A DNA stretch of 64,000 bases, taken from NCBI RefSeq assembly GCF_039522525.1, contig NZ_BAAADO010000001.1:1-64000 (forward strand), read 5' to 3'. A program made the translations under genes and the position numbers. How positions within the stretch are numbered: position 1 is the stretch's first letter; each line of letters starts with the position of its first letter. The notes below the pieces were generated by a model. The model had not been told where the DNA came from and made no database searches. It saw only the letters and a program-made list of their open reading frames with translations. This DNA is from Salinibacillus aidingensis (GTDB taxonomy: Bacteria; Bacillota; Bacilli; Bacillales; Alkalibacillaceae). This document shows, piece after piece, positions 16,504 to 26,005 of the stretch.

Positions 16504-17658
16504 CTATGATTCCTTTCTAAGAATTTCTCTGTTTAATTCAGCAACGGAAGTTTTGCCTGATAAAGCCATACTCAGATCAAAGTCGGCAATTAGATTCCTG
16601 AGGACCTGTTTAACACCGTCCTCTCCTGCCAAAGCCAACCCATACATATAGGGCCTTCCGATTAAAACAGCTCTTGCGCCGATGGCTAAAGCCTTTATAA
16701 TATCTGAGCCTCTTCGTATTCCACTATCCATAAGTACAGGGATACGATGTTCAACAGCATCGACAATTTCCGGTAATGCATCAATAGCGGGCACGGCTCC
16801 ATCTACCTGTCTTCCTCCATGATTGCTTACAATAATTCCGTCTACCCCATGCTGGACAGCAAGCCTTGCATCTTCAGGGTGTAAAATCCCTTTTAACACA
16901 ATTGGAAGTGAAGTCTGGGCTTTGATAAAGTCCAAATCTCCCCAGGTCAAAGAAGGGTTACCGAAAATTTGTGACCATAACAGAATAGCTGATGTCATAT
17001 CCTCTTCCGGAGATTGATCTAAACGTGATAAAAAGACGGGATCATTTAAATAATTACCGATTCCCTCTGCCTGAAGAAATGGTAAGTAAGCGTGATCAAT
17101 GTCCTTCTCTCTCCAGCCCATCATAGGCGTATCCAGGGTAATCACAATGGCACTGTATCCCGCTTTTTCCGCACGCTTAACCATACTGGCGGCAATTTCA
17201 CGATCACTGCTCCAATAGAGTTGAAACCAACGTTCCTTATCCTCCATAACCTCAGATGTTTTTTCCAGATTATATGTAGAAGCTGTACTTGCAACAAACG
17301 GAACATTCATAGCTGCTGCAGCACGGGCGCTGGCCAGTTCACCTTCTGGATGTATAATCGATTGAACACCCACTGGAGCACACAAAATGGGAAATGATAG
17401 TTTTCTTCCAAATAATTCAGTACTCAGATCTCTATTTGATGTATCACGGAGCATTCTTGGGATGATGTTCCACTTTTCAAATGCCTGTTTATTTTTCCTC
17501 TTTGTCATCTCTGCTCCTGCAGACGCTGCCACATAATCATAGGGCTTTGCATCTAAATGTTCCTTCGCTTTTTGCTCCAGCTTTTCAAATGATGGAGGGA
17601 TTATATTCTTTTCAACCCCCTGGTAGACCATTGCTTGTACTTCATTACCAAAACTCAT
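16504..17658 (-). CDS. FMN-dependent alpha-hydroxy-acid oxidase (lactate 2-monooxygenase-like)
   Basis: 384 residues in a TIM barrel. Key blocks: YVAASAGAEMT near 43, ILCAPVGVQSIIHPEGE near 91, FQLYWSSDREI near 140, the catalytic His in SNHGGRQVDGAVPAIDALPEI near 275, and phosphate-binding DSGIRRGSDIIKALAIGA near 310. Oxidation of lactate or a similar 2-hydroxy acid is expected; the exact substrate is not decided by sequence. A cre-like site lies just upstream. Confidence 0.88.
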   Translation of the reverse strand: MSFGNEVQAMVYQGVEKNIIPPSFEKLEQKAKEHLDAKPYDYVAASAGAEMTKRKNKQAFEKWNIIPRMLRDTSNRDLSTELFGRKLSFPILCAPVGVQSIIHPEGELASARAAAAMNVPFVASTASTYNLEKTSEVMEDKERWFQLYWSSDREIAASMVKRAEKAGYSAIVITLDTPMMGWREKDIDHAYLPFLQAEGIGNYLNDPVFLSRLDQSPEEDMTSAILLWSQIFGNPSLTWGDLDFIKAQTSLPIVLKGILHPEDARLAVQHGVDGIIVSNHGGRQVDGAVPAIDALPEIVDAVEHRIPVLMDSGIRRGSDIIKALAIGARAVLIGRPYMYGLALAGEDGVKQVLRNLIADFDLSMALSGKTSVAELNREILRKES

Positions 17659-17672
17659 ACCCCCACCCCTTT

Positions 17673-17686
17673 AGAAAACGGTTTCA
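17673..17686. promoter_or_regulatory. cre-like CcpA site
   Basis: TGAAACCGTTTTCT on the minus strand matches the cre consensus TGWAARCGYTWNCW at all but one position. It lies 15-28 bp upstream of the hydroxy-acid oxidase start. Confidence 0.4.
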
Positions 17687-17808
17687 TTTATTTCACATTT
17701 TACACCAGAGGGAAGCGATTGGTCAAATAATTATCAGAATTGTTCAAAAAATAATAGGGTTAAAATATAGTTTAAGGGGTCGACTAAGTCAACCCCTTAC
17801 AAATTTGA

Positions 17809-18201
17809 TTATTCTCTATCTTTATGGTGATTTAAATAGTCATTCATTGACGTTTCTAACCTTTTATAATATAGTGTATAGCTAAACCAGAAAATCGCAT
17901 ATACACAAATGAAAGTTATGAAACTAAGTATTAAAGGCAGGAGCTCTAATGGCACCCATCCAATTGCTAAGCCAACAGAATAATAGGTAATAATAGAAAG
18001 TGTAAGATGAATAATGGTTTTCTTTAAAGGACTCCACTTTTGTATTTCAAAAATACGAGATGCTAATCCAAAATAAATACCAATAAATATACTTCCCAGC
18101 ATGTTCACCCAAATTACAGACACACTTGCAGGAACATTAAATATCATTAAAAAGGTAAGCGCAACAAAGGTATAAATACCTGCAAAGCCGATTCCAACCA
18201 T
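17809..18201 (-). CDS. DUF3021-like membrane protein, probably missing its first residues
   Basis: 130 residues with four membrane segments. The RIFEIQKWSPLKKTIIHLTLS loop and the Tyr-rich end are typical of DUF3021 proteins. In Bacillaceae these usually sit beside a LytTR regulator and an ABC-2 transporter. The reading frame opens only inside the 3' end of the ABC ATPase gene (KSMVGIGFAG where the family has about R-S-hydrophobic-GI), with a weak AGAAGAG before ATG. The arrangement suggests a deletion fused it to the ATPase gene. Confidence 0.6.
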   Translation of the reverse strand: MVGIGFAGIYTFVALTFLMIFNVPASVSVIWVNMLGSIFIGIYFGLASRIFEIQKWSPLKKTIIHLTLSIITYYSVGLAIGWVPLELLPLILSFITFICVYAIFWFSYTLYYKRLETSMNDYLNHHKDRE

Positions 18202-19064
18202 ACTCTTCTAATTTAGGCCTTGCCAGTTCAAGCTGATCGGGAAAAATAGAATGATCGCAGAAATAATCAATCAATCTTTTTAAGGTTGTTAATGGATCAC
18301 TCGTCAATACGATAAACCCATCATTTTTTGTTTGTACGCTTCCAAATGAATCCAGTGTATTCTTCGTGATATTTCCTTTTACATAAACAGAGGTTTTAGA
18401 ATATTTTTGTAAAAGTTGAGATAAGCTTCCTTTTTCGATAATGGTCCCTTTATCGATCAATGCAATATCATCACAAAGTCGCTCGACTTCATCCATATTG
18501 TGGCTGGTATAAATGATGGTACGTCCTTGTTTTTTTTAGTTGATCGATCGGGTTGAAAATATGGTGTCTGGATTGAGGATCAATTCCTACAGTTGGTTCG
18601 TCCATGATCACAATATGGGGGTTATGCATACGCGCACAACCTATATTTAAGCGTCTTTTCATCCCACCGGAAAAAATCGATACTTTTTCTTTTCCATAGT
18701 CCGTTAACCCAATGTCTCTTAATACTTCCTGAGCTCGTTCATGAAGTTCCCGTCCTTTTAACCCATATAGTTGACCATAGAATTGCAAATTTACCAGAGC
18801 AGGCAATTTTTCTTCAAGACAGATTTCCTGAGGCACGTAGCCTGTAATACTTTTTCTCAGTGAATGGTTACCGGTGCGGTCAGAGGAGATGATTTCCCCA
18901 TCATACTCTTGGATAACATTGGCAATAATTTTCATTAAGGTAGATTTCCCAGCCCCATTAGGACCAACGATACCGAAACACTTCCCCTTGTCAAAAGTTA
19001 AACTAACACTGTTTAATGCCCTGGAATTTTTATATTGCTTTGAAACCTCCTGAACAGATAACAT
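18137..19064 (-). pseudogene. ABC-2 type transporter ATPase, frameshifted
   Basis: The N-terminal part (18489-19064) has Walker A GPNGAGKST, signature FSGGMKRRL and Walker B HIVIMDEPTVGID. It derails at a run of eight A (18530-18537, minus strand). With seven A the frame would continue KKQGRTIIYTSHNMDEVERL, restoring the H-loop and joining the ORF 18137-18496 (DDIALIDKGTIIEKG). The 3' end also lacks the usual ATPase terminus and runs into the DUF3021 gene. A permease gene is missing. This could be a pseudogene, a slippage-dependent gene or a sequencing error. The 5' flank 19065-19245 shows no supported gene. Confidence 0.8.
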
Positions 19065-19244
19065 TTAAAGCACCACCTTTTAAAACGGATTAACTTCATT
19101 GTAGGAACATTCCCAAAATAATGGTTTTAAAGAACATAACATGTGATTATATTGGAGTCAGATGCTAATTTTGTTGTGTAAGATTTTGCCGTTATCGTTT
19201 ATTTTTTATCCCGGTTCGTCTTCAATAATGTAATCTTTTAAGAA

Positions 19245-19288
19245 AATAAAAAAGCAGCCCATTAAAAATTTATAAAACGGACTGCTTA
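19245..19288 (-). terminator. Terminator after the beta-propeller gene
   Basis: AAGCAGTCC pairs with GGGCTGCTT and is followed by TTTTT on the minus strand. Confidence 0.7.
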
Positions 19289-19342
19289 CACTATTTTAGA
19301 CCTGAAATTCCATGGTTATGAAAGCCGGTAAAGAAGATGAAA

Positions 19343-20593
19343 TCATTCGGTATATAATGTTAGATTTTCAACATTTTCCAACCACTTTTTATGGTTCGTA
19401 CCATCACGATCTGCTACCCATACATTTTTATCTGTATCAGTCAGGGACTTTCCTCTGAACCAAACAAACATTTGTTTGGAATCCAAGTACATTGGTTTAT
19501 AATCTCCCAAATTCTCTGGTGGCTCTGTGATTGTTTCCTGTTGTTTGTTTGTTATATTTATGCGATGCAGCTTTGGCAATGGGTGTCTGCCGGGTTCATT
19601 TGACCATTCCCTCTCCTCCACTCGGGATGTCACCAGCGATTCGTTATCGATCCAGGAGAAATCGAGTTCGGCATAATCGTCCGGAGTAAATGTTTGGTTC
19701 ACAGGCATTTCTTTAACCTTCAAGTCTTTATCCTTAAATCCTAATACAATTCTGCCTCCACCTGCAATATAGGCAAGTCGGTCTTTATCGGGAGCCCACT
19801 TCGGTTTTCCGACACCCAGAATGACCTCATCAAGCACCTTAAAAGTAGAGCCATCATTTGTCATGACGCTCACCATATTGCTGTCCATGGACCAGGAGGC
19901 GGTTGGTGAAATGATAAAGGAAGTCCATTTTCCACTCGGGGAAAAAGAAAAGTGACCAGCACCAATGGATAAAATAGAGGTCTCCCCTTTTTCGACTTCT
20001 TTCGGAATCTTAAGAAGTCGCTGGACATTCTTATGCAGTTTGACATCACTTAAAGGCGCGGTTATGGTTTTTCTATAAAGAATTGGACTTGTCCACCCAT
20101 CAGGTAGCAAATCAGCCTGAGAGGACAAAAGAAAGCCACTCCCATCAGGCACCCACTGATAGCTGTTTACACCAAGCTCAACATTATAGAATCTATCCAA
20201 ATCAGATATGTTTAGAACTTCATCGCTTTGAAAGGCCACGAGATTTTTTTCCGGAGACCATTTTGGATTACGTCCATTATAGAAGATTTTTTTCTTCTCC
20301 CCTGTTTGAACATGATAGACCCATATTTCCGTTTGTGCCTTTTTATAATCTCCTGGTTCAACTTCTACGTTTTTCTGATAGAGCAGCCATTGACCATCAT
20401 GAGACCATTGTGGTGCAAACACATCCCCTTCTTTCGTTATTTGTATTTCTTCCTGGTTCTCATATATCCATAAGTCTCCATCACGAATAAAAGCGGCCTT
20501 CATATCCTTAAGGGCTGTTTGCTCAACAGCAAGAACAGGTGCTGAATTAAAAAATAGAAAGACAGCTGTCAGCAAAAAGATACGTACAGACAA
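19343..20593 (-). CDS. Exported TolB-like beta-propeller protein
   Basis: 416 residues. The TTG start gives a signal peptide, MSVRIFLLTAVFLFFNSAPVLA, with likely cleavage after AVLA-type residues. Repeated PD40/TolB blades follow: APQWSHDGQWLLYQK near 65, NPKWSPEKNLVAFQSDE near 108, FSFSPSGKWTSFI near 212 and PKWAPDKDRLAYIAG near 262. The protein is probably exported. Function unknown; propellers of this kind act in binding. The SD GGTGGTGA lies within the arm of the upstream terminator hairpin. Confidence 0.8.
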   Translation of the reverse strand: MSVRIFLLTAVFLFFNSAPVLAVEQTALKDMKAAFIRDGDLWIYENQEEIQITKEGDVFAPQWSHDGQWLLYQKNVEVEPGDYKKAQTEIWVYHVQTGEKKKIFYNGRNPKWSPEKNLVAFQSDEVLNISDLDRFYNVELGVNSYQWVPDGSGFLLSSQADLLPDGWTSPILYRKTITAPLSDVKLHKNVQRLLKIPKEVEKGETSILSIGAGHFSFSPSGKWTSFIISPTASWSMDSNMVSVMTNDGSTFKVLDEVILGVGKPKWAPDKDRLAYIAGGGRIVLGFKDKDLKVKEMPVNQTFTPDDYAELDFSWIDNESLVTSRVEEREWSNEPGRHPLPKLHRINITNKQQETITEPPENLGDYKPMYLDSKQMFVWFRGKSLTDTDKNVWVADRDGTNHKKWLENVENLTLYTE

Positions 20594-20643
20594 AAAATCA
20601 CCACCAATGTCGATACTCCCTATCAGTATGTATCATTGGTGGT
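20592..20643 (-). terminator. Terminator after the chromate transporter pair
   Basis: CCACCAATG / CATTGGTGG, with an inner ATACT/AGTAT stem, followed by T6 on the minus strand. The last arm also supplies the SD of the next gene. Confidence 0.65.
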
Positions 20644-20669
20644 ATGTTTAACCTTCCTCTATCGTACTT

Positions 20670-21197
20670 TTATAAATATAAAGCGCCGTAAACCAACGCT
20701 CCTAAAATCACAAAAGCAGGATGAACCTTAACTTTTTCCAGTAAAACCAGACTGACAATGGCTAAAAAAAGTGTATGCCAGACGCCGGAACCTTCATAAG
20801 CTGTTTGAAAAAAATCAAAGGCCATAACCCCAAGAAGAATGGCAATCGTCGGTAAAATCAAGGCTGTCAGTCTTTTAACACGCGGGGAATCCTTAAATTT
20901 TAATAAAACCTTTAGTAAGGTAATCATTAAAATAAGAGATGGGGCAACGATGGCGAATACCCCAACAAGTGCTCCTAAAATTCCTCCCTGTTCAAACCCA
21001 ATGAATCCGGCCATTTTTGTGGCTATAGGACCAGGCAATGCATTCGCCATGGCCAGCATCTCACTGAAATCATTGACTGTCATCCAGCCAAACCGATCGA
21101 CCACTTCATTTTCCACCAGAGGTATGGAGGCTGGACCACCTCCATAACCGAGGATACCCGGAATGAAAAAGGCAATAAATATTTCCCAATAAATCAT
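20670..21197 (-). CDS. ywrA: Chromate transporter (ChrA) half-size subunit
   Basis: 175 residues, about five membrane segments. The CHR-domain signature FFIPGILGYGGGPASIPLVENEVV is at the N-terminus, with ANALPGPIATKMAGFIG near 50. Half-size CHR proteins work in pairs. Its ATG directly follows the stop of its partner. The arrangement with a YwrD-like enzyme matches the B. subtilis ywr region; the ywrA/ywrB assignment between the two genes is uncertain. Confidence 0.85.
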   Translation of the reverse strand: MIYWEIFIAFFIPGILGYGGGPASIPLVENEVVDRFGWMTVNDFSEMLAMANALPGPIATKMAGFIGFEQGGILGALVGVFAIVAPSLILMITLLKVLLKFKDSPRVKRLTALILPTIAILLGVMAFDFFQTAYEGSGVWHTLFLAIVSLVLLEKVKVHPAFVILGALVYGALYL

Positions 21198-21809
21198 CTA
21201 TGATTTTCCTTTCTCTCGTGTACCATTTTCAGCAGTGGTGTTTTTAACCACATGTTCCTCTTTACCTGACTGATCATCAGGAACAGGCTTAATCAGTGCA
21301 TAAAGCAGGATTGCAGCAATTAATACAGCCGGATGTACACTGAACCATTCGATTAAAAGTAAGGATGCAGCTAACAAAACAATCGTAATCAGCCAGCCAT
21401 TCGCTTTGTGAGATTTTTTTACAAAACCATACGTTAATAGAGCAAGCATTACTCCGACCACAGGAACAACAGCCTCTGTCATGCCATTTACCCAACCTAA
21501 ATTACTAAACGAACTTAAGAAGGTTAATAAAATAATGATTAGTACTATAGTCGGGATGATGGTAGCCAATACCGCATTAATCATCCCAGGAATTCCGGAT
21601 ACTCTGTGACCAATATAACCGGCCATTTTAGTTGCAATTGGTCCAGGAAGTGAATTTCCCAATGCAAGAATATTACCAAATTCTTCATCGTCCAGCCACT
21701 TATACTTTTCAACCACCTCTTTTTGTACAAGAGGGATCGAGGATGGGCCTCCCCCGTAGCCGAAAATTCCTACTCGGAAAAAGGCTAAGAAAAGGTGCCA
21801 ATGTGTCAT
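21198..21809 (-). CDS. ywrB: Chromate transporter (ChrA) half-size subunit
   Basis: 203 residues. FRVGIFGYGGGPSSIPLVQKEVVEK at the N-terminus and GNSLPGPIATKMAGYIGH near 52 mark the CHR domain. Five to six membrane segments and a charged C-terminal tail. It forms the second half of a two-gene transporter, with the same topology motif as the downstream gene. Chromate or sulfate export is the family role; actual specificity is unknown. Confidence 0.85.
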   Translation of the reverse strand: MTHWHLFLAFFRVGIFGYGGGPSSIPLVQKEVVEKYKWLDDEEFGNILALGNSLPGPIATKMAGYIGHRVSGIPGMINAVLATIIPTIVLIIILLTFLSSFSNLGWVNGMTEAVVPVVGVMLALLTYGFVKKSHKANGWLITIVLLAASLLLIEWFSVHPAVLIAAILLYALIKPVPDDQSGKEEHVVKNTTAENGTREKGKS

Positions 21810-21853
21810 ATCTATAACCTCCGCAGGGAACTTGTCTGTCCAAATATATTATA

Positions 21854-23467
21854 TTAGTAAGAAGATATTGCGCCATCTGTTCTTGATTCTGTTCCTCCAT
21901 ATAACGTACCTGTCTCGTGATCCCGCCAAATGATTTGTCCTCGCCCGAACTCACCTTTTTCTAATTCAGTTTGTATATCATGCCCTTTTCTAACCAAGCC
22001 CTCAGCAATGTAAGAAGGGAATGTTGATTCTACAGCAATTTCCTTACCTTTCCGCCACTGCCACCTGGGCGCATCAAGGGCCGCCTGTGGGTTAAGCTTA
22101 AAATCAATCATATTCACTAAGACCTGGACATGACCTTGGGGCTGCATAAAACCACCCATGACTCCAAATGGACCTATAGGTATATTATTTTTCGTTAAAA
22201 AGCCTGGTATAATGGTATGGTACGTGCGTTTTCCTCCCTTTAAGGCATTGTCATGGGAAGGATTAAGAGAAAAATTATGTCCCCGATTTTGCAGAGCAAT
22301 TCCCGTACCAGGTACGACCAGCCCAGAACCAAATCCCATATAGTTACTTTGGATAAAGGATATCATATTTCCGTATTGATCTGCGGTTGCTAAATAGACC
22401 GTTCCCCCTTTTGGTGGTTGACCTGGCTTTGGTGTTAAGGCTGTATCATGTATGCAGTTTCGTCTTTTTTGCGCATAGGTATCAGAGAGGAGCTGCTCTG
22501 TTGAATGTCTCATGTCCTTCTTATCTGTAATATAGGTTTGGCCATCTGTAAATGCCAGTTTCATCGCTTCCATTTGTTTATGATATGTATCTGCAGATTC
22601 CTTTTCTGAAAAAGAAAATCCCTTTAGCATATTTAATGTCATGAGTGCAACGAGCCCCTGACCGTTAGGCGGGATTTCCCAGACATCATAACCGCGATAA
22701 TTTACTGATATGGGTTCTACCCATTCCGGCCGATAAGTCTCCAAATCTTTTTTCGTTAAAAATCCATCATATTGAGTCGAAAAACGGGAAATTTTCTCAG
22801 CAATCTCCCCTTCATAAAAGGACTTTGCCTTTGTTTCAGCAATAGATCTCAACGTATCTGCATGATCTGTTGATTTCCATACTTCCCCTATTTGCGGTGG
22901 CCGTCCATGAGGTGCAAATGTATGGAACCAATGTTTGAATTCATCACCATCGAGTTCTTCCTTATATTTTTGATACGCTTTTGTCCAGAAACGACCAAGT
23001 GTTGGAGATACGGGATAGCCATTTTCCGCATAATCTATCGCAGGCTTTAACAGCTCTTTAAATGGCAGCTTTCCAAATTGATCTGATAATTCCGCCCATG
23101 CGCCTGGAGCTCCCGGTACTGTGACTGGAATCCATCCATGAACAGGAATATCATCATACCCTTTGGCCCTCACTTTCTCTATGGAAATGGAGTCTGGTGA
23201 TGGGCCACTTCCATTTAAACCATACAGCTTCCCTTTTGTCCATACTAATGCAAAAGCATCACTGCCAATGCCATTAGAGGTTGGTTCCACTACCGTTAAC
23301 GCAGCTGCAGTGGCAATGGCCGCATCAACAGCATTTCCTCCTTGTTTTAACATATCAAGACCAGCCTGTGCGGCAAGAGGCTGGGATGTTGCGACCATAC
23401 CACGATTCGCAATGGATACCATCCGCTGCGAAGAATAAGGATAATCTAAATAATCAAAGGACTGCAT
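21854..23467 (-). CDS. ywrD: Gamma-glutamyltransferase family protein (YwrD-like)
   Basis: 537 residues. This is an Ntn-hydrolase that self-cleaves before a Thr. The autoprocessing motif GGTVYLATADQYGNMIS is near residue 350, with Thr as the N-terminal nucleophile of the small subunit. The large subunit opens with GMVATSQPLAAQAGLDMLKQGGNAVDAAIA. No signal peptide, so it is cytosolic like YwrD. ATG 23467 is preferred because GAAGGTGGG precedes it; the earlier ATG lacks an SD. It is 44 bp upstream of the chromate transporter genes. Confidence 0.88.
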   Translation of the reverse strand: MQSFDYLDYPYSSQRMVSIANRGMVATSQPLAAQAGLDMLKQGGNAVDAAIATAAALTVVEPTSNGIGSDAFALVWTKGKLYGLNGSGPSPDSISIEKVRAKGYDDIPVHGWIPVTVPGAPGAWAELSDQFGKLPFKELLKPAIDYAENGYPVSPTLGRFWTKAYQKYKEELDGDEFKHWFHTFAPHGRPPQIGEVWKSTDHADTLRSIAETKAKSFYEGEIAEKISRFSTQYDGFLTKKDLETYRPEWVEPISVNYRGYDVWEIPPNGQGLVALMTLNMLKGFSFSEKESADTYHKQMEAMKLAFTDGQTYITDKKDMRHSTEQLLSDTYAQKRRNCIHDTALTPKPGQPPKGGTVYLATADQYGNMISFIQSNYMGFGSGLVVPGTGIALQNRGHNFSLNPSHDNALKGGKRTYHTIIPGFLTKNNIPIGPFGVMGGFMQPQGHVQVLVNMIDFKLNPQAALDAPRWQWRKGKEIAVESTFPSYIAEGLVRKGHDIQTELEKGEFGRGQIIWRDHETGTLYGGTESRTDGAISSY

Positions 23468-23555
23468 TTTAAATTTTCCCACCTTCATGAAATGTTATAT
23501 CTATATATATTTCACGAAAAACAGCAAAAGTCCTGTTAAAAACTCTTTTAGATAT

Positions 23556-23587
23556 AAAAACTGCCTGGTTAAATAACCAGGCAGTTA
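23556..23587 (-). terminator. Terminator after the CoA-transferase gene
   Basis: AACTGCCTGGTTA / TAACCAGGCAGTT perfect stem followed by TTTT on the minus strand. Confidence 0.9.
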
Positions 23588-23589
23588 TG

Positions 23590-25101
23590 TTAGATCTTTT
23601 CCTCAGCCAGCTCCCTCATCGTCCCGTTCTGCTTAAAATTCGTATGCCATGATAAGGCTTTTTCCAGCACATGCGGTGTCTGACCACCTCGAGACAGAGC
23701 TTCATAATAATATTCTCTTAATTGATCGCGATAGATAGGATGGGCGCAATTTTCAATAATGAGTTCAACACGTTCTCTAGGTGCTAAACCACGTAAATCG
23801 GCGTACCCTTGCTCCGTTACTAAGACATCGACATCATGTTCCGTATGATCCACATGAGAAACAAATGGCACTACACTTGAAATATCGCCACCTTTTGCGA
23901 TCGACTTAGTGACGAAAATAGCTAAACGGGCATTTCTGGCAAAATCACCAGATCCCCCTATGCCGTTCATCATTTTTGTACCTGTAACATGTGTAGAGTT
24001 GACATTCCCATAAATATCAAACTCTAATGCGGTATTAATAGATATAAGGCCGAGTCGGCGGATGATCTCAGGATGGTTCGATATTTCCTGCGGTCGCATA
24101 ATTAACTTATCACGGTAGTCCTCAAAGTTATCAAAGACTTTTTTCATTTTTTCTTCTGATAGCGTAATGGAACAGCATGATGCCATGTTGACTTTACCTG
24201 CATCAATGAGATCAAAAACAGCATCCTGAAGGACCTCGGAATAGACTTCTAAATTCTCAAATTCTGATTGAACCATTCCGTGCAGAACAGCATTTGCCAC
24301 TGAGCCTATACCCGATTGTAAAGGAGCAAGGCTTTCTGTAAGACGTCCAGCTTTAATCTCATTTCGTAAAAAGGTCATTAAATGATCTGCCATGATTTGG
24401 GTTTGATCATCAGGTTCAACGATTGTTGATGGCGAATCCGTCTGACTGGTGAAGACAATTCCCTTTACCTTTTTAACATCGATAGGAATTCCTGCTGTAC
24501 CGATTCGATCGCTTGGATCAGTTAGCGGAATAGGTGCACGTTCTCCCTGCTTTTCTAAGCTATATATATCATGAACCCCTTTTAATTTTTCGGATTGTGC
24601 AAGGTTAATTTCTATTATGATATTCCTCGCCTTTTCAGCAAAAATTTGTGAATTCCCAACCGATGTTGTAGGTATAATCATTCCATCCTCTATCGAAATC
24701 GCTTCCAAAATAGCATAATCTACAGCCTCTATTACATTCCCCCTAAGTAATTCAGCTGTATGTGAAAGATGGTGGTCGACAAAAAAGTGCTCTCCCTGAT
24801 TAATTTTCTTCCGCATAGTCGGATCAGCTTGGAAAGGGAGACGTTTTTGAATGATTCCGGCTTCTGCAAACATTTTATCAATATCTGAACCCAATGATGC
24901 ACCCGTGAATACATTCACTTTAAACGATTCGTTTTCCGCACGTTTAACCAGCGCAGTCGGAACCGCTTTCACATCACCGGCACGAGTAAAACCGCTCAGA
25001 CCAAGTGTCATTCCATCCTGAATCCATGCAGCCGCTTCCTCTGCCGAAACAACTTTTTCTTTCAGCTGTGCATCCTTAATGCGGTCGTAGTTGTTCCCCA
25101 C
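23590..25101 (-). CDS. Acetyl-CoA hydrolase / succinyl-CoA:acetate CoA-transferase
   Basis: 503 residues, a two-domain class I CoA-transferase of the Ach1/Cat1/SucCoA-acetate type. The N-terminal DGMTLGLSGFTRAGDVKAVP and the C-terminal EFDIYGNVNSTHVTGTKMMNGIGGSGDFARNA (CoA-thioester site) are characteristic. It moves CoA between acetate and another acyl group. GTG start with AAGGGGG. A LytTR regulator lies 126 bp upstream on the same strand, with three TTAACT repeats between, so regulation by it is likely. Confidence 0.92.
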   Translation of the reverse strand: MGNNYDRIKDAQLKEKVVSAEEAAAWIQDGMTLGLSGFTRAGDVKAVPTALVKRAENESFKVNVFTGASLGSDIDKMFAEAGIIQKRLPFQADPTMRKKINQGEHFFVDHHLSHTAELLRGNVIEAVDYAILEAISIEDGMIIPTTSVGNSQIFAEKARNIIIEINLAQSEKLKGVHDIYSLEKQGERAPIPLTDPSDRIGTAGIPIDVKKVKGIVFTSQTDSPSTIVEPDDQTQIMADHLMTFLRNEIKAGRLTESLAPLQSGIGSVANAVLHGMVQSEFENLEVYSEVLQDAVFDLIDAGKVNMASCCSITLSEEKMKKVFDNFEDYRDKLIMRPQEISNHPEIIRRLGLISINTALEFDIYGNVNSTHVTGTKMMNGIGGSGDFARNARLAIFVTKSIAKGGDISSVVPFVSHVDHTEHDVDVLVTEQGYADLRGLAPRERVELIIENCAHPIYRDQLREYYYEALSRGGQTPHVLEKALSWHTNFKQNGTMRELAEEKI

Positions 25102-25227
25102 AATGTAACCCCCTTCATCTTAACTTTAAGAATATTTTAACTTATGAAAGGGCTTTAACTGGAGATTATGAAGACAAACAGAAAAATCGTGTGTGAAAAC
25201 CTGAAAAGATGATGTAAAACAGAATAA

Positions 25228-25872
25228 TCAGAATCCCAGCAGCTTTCTGAAATAACTGGAATAAGATTGACTGACGGGAATAGTTGCACCATTTTTCATT
25301 TCCAGCACAAATGTAGAGTGCGTGTCGGGAAAAATCTCACGAATATGATGGACATTTACTATAAAAGAACGATGACAGCGAATGAAAATTTCCCTCGGAA
25401 GAATGTATTCGAATTCCTGTAATGCTTTATTATGGGTTCCGGCAAATTCGTCTGAATAGACATAAGTTTTGCGGTCTCGCACCTCTACGAACATAACATC
25501 ATGGAAAGGTATGGGCTTCCATCCATCCTGACTTTTTACGGTAATGACAGATTTTCCTTCTGTCAGTGCCGGATAGATGGCGGTTACACAGCCTTCAATC
25601 TGGTCATTGTCGAAATATGGAACAGCCATACCGTGATAGGGAATCCCAAAAACATTCCGGTCGATAAACTCTGAAACCTTTTGCCCCGATTGAAAAGCTT
25701 TATCTGCAATGGTCCCCTGTTTAATCGGGTCCCCTGGCTTTATTTTTAAATCGATTCGTTTACTGGGACGATAATAAATATATTCTCTTGTATTGGATAT
25801 CGCAATAGATACTTCATCGGAAAAAAGCTCTCCAAACACATCTAATAGTGAATCCATTGTCAGCTTCTCCAT
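25228..25872 (-). CDS. LytTR-domain transcriptional regulator
   Basis: 214 residues. The C-terminal LytTR DNA-binding domain (about 112-213) includes IPFHDVMFVEVRDRKTYVY, FIRCHRSFIVNVHHIREI and the terminal SYSSYFRKLLGF. The N-terminal 100 residues form a PAS/GAF-like sensor with DKAFQSGQKVSEFIDRN and GIPYHGMAVPYFDND. There is no receiver domain, so a small ligand rather than phosphorylation may be sensed. Probable regulator of the downstream CoA-transferase. Confidence 0.88.
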   Translation of the reverse strand: MEKLTMDSLLDVFGELFSDEVSIAISNTREYIYYRPSKRIDLKIKPGDPIKQGTIADKAFQSGQKVSEFIDRNVFGIPYHGMAVPYFDNDQIEGCVTAIYPALTEGKSVITVKSQDGWKPIPFHDVMFVEVRDRKTYVYSDEFAGTHNKALQEFEYILPREIFIRCHRSFIVNVHHIREIFPDTHSTFVLEMKNGATIPVSQSYSSYFRKLLGF

Positions 25873-26005
25873 AAATGCTCCTCCCCAAAAGATGATTAAA
25901 CGAAAGAATTTGTCGAATTCATTTCTTTTTCAATTATAACGTAAAATACAGAGATTTTGGGGAACTTTAACCAATAAGGACTACGCTAAAAGGAGTCGAT
26001 AAAGA

